Origin: Brucella pseudogrignonensis
GTDB lineage: Bacteria > Pseudomonadota > Alphaproteobacteria > Rhizobiales > Rhizobiaceae
Direction: 5' to 3'
Assembly: GCF_002252525.1 (NCBI RefSeq)
Contig: NZ_NNRM01000039.1
Coordinates: forward strand, 186,001-250,000
DNA: 64,000 bases
Part shown: piece by piece, positions 57,446 through 64,000 of the stretch
How the letters are laid out: each line of letters begins with the position of its first letter
How positions within the stretch are numbered: position 1 is the first letter of the stretch
Translations under genes and position numbers: made by a program
Notes under the pieces: generated by a model
What the model saw: the letters and a program-made list of their open reading frames with translations, nothing else
Told to the model about the DNA's origin: nothing
Database searches by the model: none

Positions 57446-58840
57446 ATGCATGAGATCATCTGCCCCCATTGCAGCAAGGCTTTCAAGATTGATGAGGCAG
57501 GATATGCCGATATCCTAAAACAGGTCCGGGACACTGATTTCGAGACGCAGTTGCATGAGCGGCTGGAACTGGCCGAACACGACAAGCGCAACGCCGTTGA
57601 ACTTGCGCAGGCCAGGGTCGCTCAGGAATTGCAGAAAGTTAGCTCAGCCAAAGATTCTGAAATCCAGCATCTACAGGCGAAGCTTGAAGCCGGCGAAGTT
57701 TCAGGAAAATTGGCGATCGCCGAGGCATTGAGCGCTGTGGAAAAGCAGCGCGACGCCCTGCTCAACGACCTTGAGAAGGCCCGACGCGATCAGGACGCAT
57801 CCTCCAAACTCGCAGAGGCGAAGCTGGTCGCCGAACTGCAGAAGACGGCGTCAACCAAGGATGCCGAAATCCAGAGCCTCAAAGCCAGGCTTGATGCAAG
57901 TGAGCTTGCACAGAAACTTGCTGTGACCGAAGCGGTCAGTGTGGTTGAGAAGGAGCGCGAGGCGCTGAAGAATGGTCTTGCTCGGGTCGAGCTCGAAAAG
58001 CAACTGGCCGAAACAGCTCTCCGCGACAAGTATGAAACACAACTCAGAGATCGCGACGACGCCATCGAGCGCTTGCGCGATATGAAACTGAAGCTGTCGA
58101 CAAAGATGATCGGTGAAACGCTCGAACAACATTGTGCCACAGAGTTCGACCGCATTCGGGCAACCGCATTTCCCCGCGCCTATTTTGAAAAGGACAATGA
58201 TGCGCGTACCGGCAGCAAGGGTGACTTTGTTTTCCGCGATATGGACGACACCGGTGCCGAAATCGTTTCGATCATGTTCGAGATGAAGAATGAGAATGAC
58301 GAGACGGCGACCAAGAAGCGGAATGAGGATTTTTTCAAAGAGCTCGACAAGGATCGCACCACCAAGGGCTGCGAATATGCGGTGCTGGTTTCGCTGCTTG
58401 AACCCGAGAGTGAACTTTACAATACCGGTATTGTCGACGTCTCGCACCGCTATCCAAAAATGTATGTGGTCCGGCCACAATTTTTCATGCCAATCATCAC
58501 GCTTTTGCGCAATGCGGCGATGAGTGCTCTCAAATACAAGACTGAACTGGCGCTGGTGAAAGCGCAGCATGTCGACATCACTCATTTTGAATCTCAGCTT
58601 GACGATTTCAAAACGGCTTTCGGGCGAAACTGGCGGCTGGCCTCAGATGGCTTCGAAGAGGCGATCAGGCGGATCGATGAAGCCATCAAAGACTTGGAAA
58701 AAACCAAGGATGCGCTGCACAAATCAGCAAACAATCTTCGTCTTGCAAACGACAAGGCGGAGGATCTGACGGTCAAGCGTCTAACGCGAGGCAATCCGAC
58801 GATGGCCGCCAAATTCGCCGAACTCAAACCGGCCGACTGA
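57446..58840 (+). CDS. DUF2130 protein with long coiled coil
   Basis: 464-residue DUF2130 protein. It starts with a zinc-finger-like CPHCSKAF motif, followed by a long coiled coil (about 40-220) with two near-repeats ([18 protein letters not shown] and [18 protein letters not shown]). A folded C-terminal domain (about 225-460) carries [43 protein letters not shown], which looks nuclease-like in style. The function is not established. Confidence 0.9.
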   Translation: MHEIICPHCSKAFKIDEAGYADILKQVRDTDFETQLHERLELAEHDKRNAVELAQARVAQELQKVSSAKDSEIQHLQAKLEAGEVSGKLAIAEALSAVEKQRDALLNDLEKARRDQDASSKLAEAKLVAELQKTASTKDAEIQSLKARLDASELAQKLAVTEAVSVVEKEREALKNGLARVELEKQLAETALRDKYETQLRDRDDAIERLRDMKLKLSTKMIGETLEQHCATEFDRIRATAFPRAYFEKDNDARTGSKGDFVFRDMDDTGAEIVSIMFEMKNENDETATKKRNEDFFKELDKDRTTKGCEYAVLVSLLEPESELYNTGIVDVSHRYPKMYVVRPQFFMPIITLLRNAAMSALKYKTELALVKAQHVDITHFESQLDDFKTAFGRNWRLASDGFEEAIRRIDEAIKDLEKTKDALHKSANNLRLANDKAEDLTVKRLTRGNPTMAAKFAELKPAD

Positions 58841-59143
58841 GCAAGACCTCAATGCGGAATTCCGTGCGTCTCGCGGGAGCCATGGCTATCATCCCTCCTC
58901 GCCGGATTTGATGGGCGGCTCTCGAAGCCGTTGCTGGGCCTGCATAGCGTGCAGCCGGTATTGGACGGCTAGGATTTCCGGCAAACTATCCGGCAATCGA
59001 ATTCGCTGAGTGGGGACAGAAACCGCACCACCGAAACGAATTTTCTGTCACAGAACCCTTCAGTCCGCTATCCCCCTTGCCTGGAGCCGCCATGTTGCTT
59101 ATTCCCACCCGCAATAGAAGCAGCGTTAAGAGGATCAGAGAGA

Positions 59144-59947
59144 ATGGAAGATGCAATTATTCGTGTCACCGATCTGTCCGTCCTCTTCGACAATGCATCG
59201 GCTTTAGCCGCAGTCAGCGTCTCCATTGCGCCAGGAAAAATAACCGTGATCTGCGGCGCAAATGGTTCAGGGAAAAGCACCTTGTTGCGGAGTATGGCGC
59301 GACTACAAGCGCCCTCGCAAGGCACCGTCTTCTTCGAAGGAACGGATATCAGCCGTTTACGGCGCATTGATCTGGCCCGCAAGATCGCTGTTCTTGGACA
59401 GATGCCCGAAGTGCCGGCCGGGCTGACCGTAGAGGAACTGGTTGAAAATGGTCGACATCCGCATCGACGTTTGTTCTCAAGACTGGGACCGGAAGATCAA
59501 CGATTTATTGAGGATGCAATTGCCCAGGTTGGTCTGCAAGACTTGCGTCAAAGGCATGTGGCATCGCTGTCTGGTGGTGAGCGGCAACGGGCCTGGGTTG
59601 CGCTCGCCCTTGCGCAGAATCCCACTGTACTTTTCCTCGATGAACCGACGAATTTCCTCGACATCCGACACCAATCTGAACTGTTATCGCTGTTGAAAAA
59701 GCTGAACCGGGAACGCGCGCTGACGATCGTTGCCGTCCTCCACGATCTCAACCAGGTGATTGAACTGGCAGATCATGTGATCCTGATGCGCGAAGGCCAT
59801 GTGATGACAACAGGGGAGCCTGCAACCGTCTTCACAAAGCCGCATCTCAAACAGGCATTTGATTTCGAGATCGATATTACCCAGCATCCGGATTTACCGA
59901 TCCCCTTCTGCCTTCCCCGCTGGGTCCATCATCGCGATCGGCCGTGA
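59144..59947 (+). CDS. fhuC: Iron-siderophore ABC transporter ATPase (FhuC-like)
   Basis: 267-residue ATPase. Walker A GANGSGKSTLL, signature LSGGERQRAWVALALAQ, Walker B VLFLDEPTNFLD, and H-loop VLHDLNQV are those of the FecE/FhuC group. It is followed 4 bases later by the fused permease. Confidence 0.92.
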   Translation: MEDAIIRVTDLSVLFDNASALAAVSVSIAPGKITVICGANGSGKSTLLRSMARLQAPSQGTVFFEGTDISRLRRIDLARKIAVLGQMPEVPAGLTVEELVENGRHPHRRLFSRLGPEDQRFIEDAIAQVGLQDLRQRHVASLSGGERQRAWVALALAQNPTVLFLDEPTNFLDIRHQSELLSLLKKLNRERALTIVAVLHDLNQVIELADHVILMREGHVMTTGEPATVFTKPHLKQAFDFEIDITQHPDLPIPFCLPRWVHHRDRP

Positions 59948-59951
59948 GAAA

Positions 59952-61931
59952 ATGAAAATGAATGCTGCAACCACGATGCGATCGCGCGCTTTCGGGCTCG
60001 CTTTAATCCCGATCATCCTCGGAATCGTGTTGCTGGTGCTTCTGTCCTTTGCAGACCTGATTGCCGGCAGTGGTCAGGTCACAATAAAGGATCTGTTGCT
60101 GGCACCCGCAAGGCCGCAATCGGTTGCACAGATCATCATCGAAACGATCCGGCTCCCGCGGGTGTTTGCAGCCATCCTCGTCGGAGCGGCCCTCGCAACT
60201 GCCGGTACCATCATGCAGACGATCCTGCGCAATCCACTCGCCGCGCCTGATATTCTAGCAGTGACCAGCGGCGCACAACTCGCTCTCGTCATATCGAGCC
60301 TGTTGTTGCCCTTTGCGTTTCCTGGTTTCGCAGCAACCATTCTCGGCGGCGCGATCGGTGGGATGGTTTGCTTGTCCGTGGGGGGCGGATTGCGCGCGCA
60401 ACCCGTCAGGCTGGCACTGGCGGGGGTTGCGGTCAGCCTGGCGTTTTCAGCACTGACCGCAGCAATCATTCTAACCGCAGACGATCGTGCATCCGGAATT
60501 ATTCTCTGGTCTTCGGGCATTCTGGATCAGACCGGCTGGAACAAAATCCTATCGCTCGTTCCACTGGTTTTCGCCGGAATTATACTGCTGATCATGTTTG
60601 GCAGACAATTTGATGTCATGAATTTGGGCAATGATATTGCCTCAAGCCTCGGCCTGGGAAAAGCCACAGCCATCATTGGGCTTTTGCTGTCCGTCATCCT
60701 GGCTGGAGCAGCTGTCTCCATCGCCGGACCGATTGGCTTTATCGGCCTCGCCGTACCGAATTTCTTGCGGGCAGTTGGTTTAATCAAACATCGTATCCTG
60801 TTGCCAGCTGCATGTATTTGGGGTGCGGTCACCTTGTTGGGCGCCGACGTTATTGCGCAAGGGTTGAGCAAGGAAGGCAGGGTCGTTCCAACCGGGATTC
60901 TCGCGGCGTGTCTGGCTGCGCCCGTTCTGATCATGATACTTCGCAAGGTGAAAACGGAGGCAGGCAGTCGCGCCAATGTTTTGCTCGCCACCGTGCTGTT
61001 TGCTCGAAAGCCCATGCTTTATGGCTGCCTCTTGCTGGTCCTGTCCGCAGCAGTCTTCGCAGGGCTCACATTGGGCGACGGCATATTGGGCAGACAAATC
61101 GATTGGAGTATCGCCTATACGCTGCGCATGCCTCGGGTTTTGATCGCGATGGGCGCTGGCGCATTATTGGCCGTGGCAGGATTGTTGCTTCAGGCCGTGA
61201 CCAGAAACCCGTTATCAGGGCCAGAAACGCTTGGGCTTGCGCAAGGGGCCGCGCTGGCAAGTCTGCTTGCACTCCTGGTAGGCTTTGTTCCGGGAAGCCC
61301 CCTCTTTGCCTTGTTCGCCGCCCTGGGTGCAGGTAGCGTCGTTGTCTTGATAGCGGTAGTCGGGCGTCGTTTATCGCCAGCGAGCATCGCCTTGACCGGA
61401 CTGGCGATTGCAGCCAGCCTGTCAGCCTTAAGCACCCTTGTGGTGATTGAGGCCAAGCTGCAGGTCGCGGAAGCTCTTTCCTGGCTTGCGGGATCGACCC
61501 ATGCGCGCAGTTGGCGGGATGTTGAAGCGCTTTCGCCCTGGCTGATCCTGCCGCTGCTGACATTGGCGCTTGCAAAGCGGCTTGATATACTCGCGCTCGG
61601 TCATGACGGGGCTCAATCGCTAGGGGTTGATCCCGCCTCAACCAGGATATGGGCGATGGTGCTCGCCGCCTTCTGTGTTGCAGGCGCGGTGGCTGCGGTC
61701 GGCGCCATCGGATTTGTGGGATTGATTGCACCGCATGCGGCGCGTCTATGCTGCGGCGCACGCTATCGGCATCTCCTGCCCGTCACGGCACTGATCGGCG
61801 CGATCCTGACTGTTTTGGCGGACATGATCGGACGTTCCATCATTGCGCCTCATGAAATCCCGGCAGGCATAGTGACCGCCTTCATCGGGACCCCATTGTT
61901 TATTGTCTTGATGCGCAAGCAATCCCGCTAG
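59952..61931 (+). CDS. fhuB: Fused FhuB-type iron-hydroxamate permease
   Basis: 659-residue double-length permease, two FecCD modules joined in one chain (each with the segment IRLPRVFAAILVGAALATAGTIMQTILRNPLAAPDIL or its counterpart LRMPRVLIAMGAGALLAVAGLLLQAVTRNPLSGPETL). A fused permease is the mark of the ferrichrome/hydroxamate FhuB type. The start at 59952 follows the ATPase stop by 4 bases; an upstream start at 59859 would overlap the ATPase gene by about 90 bases. Confidence 0.92.
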   Translation: MKMNAATTMRSRAFGLALIPIILGIVLLVLLSFADLIAGSGQVTIKDLLLAPARPQSVAQIIIETIRLPRVFAAILVGAALATAGTIMQTILRNPLAAPDILAVTSGAQLALVISSLLLPFAFPGFAATILGGAIGGMVCLSVGGGLRAQPVRLALAGVAVSLAFSALTAAIILTADDRASGIILWSSGILDQTGWNKILSLVPLVFAGIILLIMFGRQFDVMNLGNDIASSLGLGKATAIIGLLLSVILAGAAVSIAGPIGFIGLAVPNFLRAVGLIKHRILLPAACIWGAVTLLGADVIAQGLSKEGRVVPTGILAACLAAPVLIMILRKVKTEAGSRANVLLATVLFARKPMLYGCLLLVLSAAVFAGLTLGDGILGRQIDWSIAYTLRMPRVLIAMGAGALLAVAGLLLQAVTRNPLSGPETLGLAQGAALASLLALLVGFVPGSPLFALFAALGAGSVVVLIAVVGRRLSPASIALTGLAIAASLSALSTLVVIEAKLQVAEALSWLAGSTHARSWRDVEALSPWLILPLLTLALAKRLDILALGHDGAQSLGVDPASTRIWAMVLAAFCVAGAVAAVGAIGFVGLIAPHAARLCCGARYRHLLPVTALIGAILTVLADMIGRSIIAPHEIPAGIVTAFIGTPLFIVLMRKQSR

Positions 61932-61959
61932 GGTACCGCACTCATCGCACGATTTCCAT

Positions 61960-62826
61960 TCAGACTGCGAGCGCGCTGGTCGTTTTCTCAACCAGCCGCG
62001 CCATTGACCTGGTTGATCCGAATGGCCAGATATCACCACCGATCGCATAGACCTGTTTGGCGGCAACCATCGGCAGAACAGACCAGATGGCGCTTTGGCT
62101 CAGCTCATCGGGCACAGCGTCACCGAGCATCAGCAGTTTTGTATCGACGCTCACGCTTGCCAACTCTTCAAGCCCAATCGTTGTAAAGCCAAAGGGCTGA
62201 GTGCCAAACTCGGCACCAAGCGCGAACCCGGCTTGCAGAAGCGTCCTCATGATCAGAGAATTCGACGTGAAAACGCGCAACCGGGCAACCCCAGGCAACG
62301 GCTGTGCAACAATCAGCTTGACGGAATCGCGGTTGTTTTTTCCAACAGCAATCAGTCGCTCCTCAAATGACTGCCATTCTGCCTCCCCGATTCCCGCGCG
62401 ATCGATGGCTTTTGCAACAGTTGAAAGATCGCGTTTTGTGGCCTCATAGAAATCCGGAGCATTGGTGCCTGCATCCAGGAGAAGCGTCGGAGCGATTGCT
62501 TTCAACCGGGCCGCAATCGTCGCATGGCGCAAGGCAGAGGTCACGATCAGGTCCGGTTTGATGCGCATCAGCGCTTCAAGGCTTGGTTGCTGGCGGCCCC
62601 CCACGTCAAGGGCGCCAACCAGCGCTTCATTGTCGATCCCAACCCATCGCCTGTAGCCACCCAGATCAGCCACGCCCGCAGGAACAAGCCCCAGTGAGAG
62701 AACCATTTCGGTCTCGGCCCATTCGAGGGTCACGATTTTGCGAGGCACGTCGGCGGCACCTATGCGCGGAAGCGCGGTCAAAGCCGCTCCAACCAGAAAC
62801 CCGCGACGGGATAAGCCTGCTACCAT
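61960..62826 (-). CDS. fhuD: Iron-siderophore binding protein (FhuD-like), Tat-exported
   Basis: 288 residues from ATG 62826. The N-terminus SRRGFLVGAALTALPRIGA is a Tat signal. The rest is a FhuD/FecB-type helical-backbone binding protein (IVTLEWAETEMVLSLGLVPAGVADLGGYRRWVG). The start overlaps the receptor stop as ATGGTAG, so translation is coupled. Convergent with the permease gene, 28 bases between stops. Confidence 0.9.
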   Translation of the reverse strand: MVAGLSRRGFLVGAALTALPRIGAADVPRKIVTLEWAETEMVLSLGLVPAGVADLGGYRRWVGIDNEALVGALDVGGRQQPSLEALMRIKPDLIVTSALRHATIAARLKAIAPTLLLDAGTNAPDFYEATKRDLSTVAKAIDRAGIGEAEWQSFEERLIAVGKNNRDSVKLIVAQPLPGVARLRVFTSNSLIMRTLLQAGFALGAEFGTQPFGFTTIGLEELASVSVDTKLLMLGDAVPDELSQSAIWSVLPMVAAKQVYAIGGDIWPFGSTRSMARLVEKTTSALAV

Positions 62827-64000
62827 CGAACGCTCGTCGTTGCCACAACGGATCGACCTTGGCCAAAATAGCACTGGCTTGTGGAATTGCACCCTGCCAC
62901 ATATTTCTTGTCGCCAAGATTATAGGCGTTGACCTGCAAGCGATAGTTACCAAGATCGTAACGCAGGAACGCGTCAAGCAGTGTATAGGATGGCACGTAG
63001 AATGTATTGAGCGTGTCACCCGCCGTCTTGCCAATACGACGCACCCCGCCGCCAACAATGAGCGTGCCATCGATGCTGTTTGGCAAAGGCATGTCATAGC
63101 TGACGAAAAGTGACTGCTGGTTCTTCGGAACCGTATAAGGCAGTTTGCCGATCTGAGCCGGATTCTGGCTTTCGCTGACTTCCGGATCCTGGAAGCTCAG
63201 TCCACCCGTGAGGTTCAACCGGTCCCACAAGCGTGCCGTTGCTTCCAGTTCAACCCCGCGAACACGCACTTCATCGGTTTGATAGTAAATGCCGGAGATA
63301 CGATTGACGACATTTTGCTGTTCAGCCTCAAATGCCGAGAGTGTTAGCGAATAGTCATCGCCTTCCGGCGCGTATTTCAGACCGACCTCCTTCAAGGTAC
63401 CGGTTGTCGGCTTCAACGGCGTGTCGGCAAGGGTAAGCGTCGGCAGGAACGACGTCGAATAAAGCGCGTAGGGGACAAAACCTGAATCGAAAATATAAGC
63501 TACGCCGACCCGCCCGGTGAATTTATCGGGATTCTGATCATAATCCACGCTGCGGCCCGTAGACAGGGTCGTCTGCTCGGAATCGATGCGGGCAAAATCC
63601 TTGCGTCCACCGAGCGTAACGCGAAGTTTTCCCGCCTCGATTTGATCCTGCACATAGATTCCGGTCTGATACTGCTTTTGCAACAGACGTGTCGTGGGCG
63701 AAAGCCTGGCTATGGATTTGTCGTAGGTCGGGTTGAACAGGTCTTGAGAAGGACCACTCGCAGACGCTGTGTGATTGTCCAACCGCTGCCACTGCTGATC
63801 AACACCAAACAGCAAGGTATGAGACAATGGGCCGGTCTCGAAACGGGATTCCAGTTGCGTGTCAAACGCAATTGCATCCAGTTCCGGCTGAGCGAGGTAA
63901 TTGGTGCGCGGAATGGTATGACCGTCCCAGCCACTCGATGGCAGGACGCCGGTGAACAGGTTGCGGTAGTCGGTTTTCATGTGCGAGTAGCGGAAATTCT
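62820..64000 (-). CDS. TonB-dependent siderophore receptor (5' part beyond window)
   Basis: At least 393 C-terminal residues of a TonB-dependent outer-membrane barrel; the frame is open to the right edge, so the signal, TonB box and plug domain are not visible. Barrel strands such as FRYSHMKTDYRNLFTGV, YQTGIYVQDQIEAGKLRVTLGGR, LKEVGLKYAPEGDDYSLTLSAFEAEQQNVV and the end SVVATTSVRW are typical of ferrichrome/hydroxamate receptors. Same strand as the binding protein, completing a hydroxamate uptake system. Confidence 0.93.
   Translation of the reverse strand, partial: NFRYSHMKTDYRNLFTGVLPSSGWDGHTIPRTNYLAQPELDAIAFDTQLESRFETGPLSHTLLFGVDQQWQRLDNHTASASGPSQDLFNPTYDKSIARLSPTTRLLQKQYQTGIYVQDQIEAGKLRVTLGGRKDFARIDSEQTTLSTGRSVDYDQNPDKFTGRVGVAYIFDSGFVPYALYSTSFLPTLTLADTPLKPTTGTLKEVGLKYAPEGDDYSLTLSAFEAEQQNVVNRISGIYYQTDEVRVRGVELEATARLWDRLNLTGGLSFQDPEVSESQNPAQIGKLPYTVPKNQQSLFVSYDMPLPNSIDGTLIVGGGVRRIGKTAGDTLNTFYVPSYTLLDAFLRYDLGNYRLQVNAYNLGDKKYVAGCNSTSQCYFGQGRSVVATTSVRW

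Overview
This window reads as a chromosomal segment of an alphaproteobacterium, most likely a Hyphomicrobiales (rhizobial / Brucellaceae-like) species. The reasons are family-level: LexA operators of the alphaproteobacterial form GAAC-N7-GAAC, general-stress (EcfG-type) promoters of the form GGAAC-N16/17-CGTT, an imuA-imuB-dnaE2 mutagenesis cassette, DUF982 and DUF932 proteins, an HWE histidine kinase and a divergent ald/aldR pair. The genus cannot be fixed from the sequence alone. No rRNA, tRNA, CRISPR array or intact insertion sequence was found.

Layout. 1-4.8 kb: the end of a MocR-type regulator, a fluoroacetate-dehalogenase-like hydrolase and a complete NrtA/SsuA-type ABC importer. 4.9-6.7 kb: alanine dehydrogenase and its divergent Lrp-type regulator. 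6.7-9.1 kb: small stress-type proteins, an HD-only RelA/SpoT-like protein and a single-domain response regulator. 9.2-11.9 kb: a large exported cysteine-rich repeat protein. 12.0-14.8 kb: a two-gene DNA-repair operon (radical SAM protein plus DUF4130-UdgX fusion) carrying a LexA box and preceded by an unusual six-copy TGTCAG array. 14.7-20.1 kb: a patchy stretch of small stress proteins (PRC-barrel, DJ-1/PfpI, PPC/DUF296, GreA-like) mixed with decayed genes (EVE domain, GNAT, DUF932), which looks like an eroded accessory region. 21.1-32.3 kb: LigD, a UvrD-like helicase and imuA-imuB-dnaE2 with a second LexA box. 32.7-39.6 kb: a giant autotransporter and an acyl-carrier/hydrolase fusion. 39.8-49.4 kb: ten genes on the minus strand combining a branched-chain-type ABC importer with 3-hydroxyanthranilate dioxygenase, an aldehyde dehydrogenase, an aspartate-dehydrogenase-like protein, a kynurenine-formamidase-like hydrolase and a divergent DapA-family enzyme, with a LysR regulator facing away. 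50.5-53.5 kb: a dipeptide-binding protein and peptidase T. 53.8-58.8 kb: response regulator, DUF1543, HWE kinase, DUF982 and DUF2130 genes. 59.1-64 kb: hydroxamate-siderophore uptake (ATPase, fused FhuB-type permease, binding protein, TonB-dependent receptor cut by the window end).

How it works together. Two damage-repair modules (radical SAM/UdgX and ImuA-ImuB-DnaE2) each carry a perfect LexA box, so they probably respond to the same SOS signal; LigD and the helicase lie beside or between them. Several small proteins carry EcfG-type promoters, pointing to general-stress control. The 10-gene catabolic cluster appears to import an aromatic amino-acid-like compound and cleave it through 3-hydroxyanthranilate, but the usual decarboxylase (ACMSD) and 2-aminomuconate deaminase are absent from the cluster. 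That makes it the best candidate here for an unusual pathway. The LexA-controlled UdgX operon and its repeat array are the best candidates for unusual regulation.
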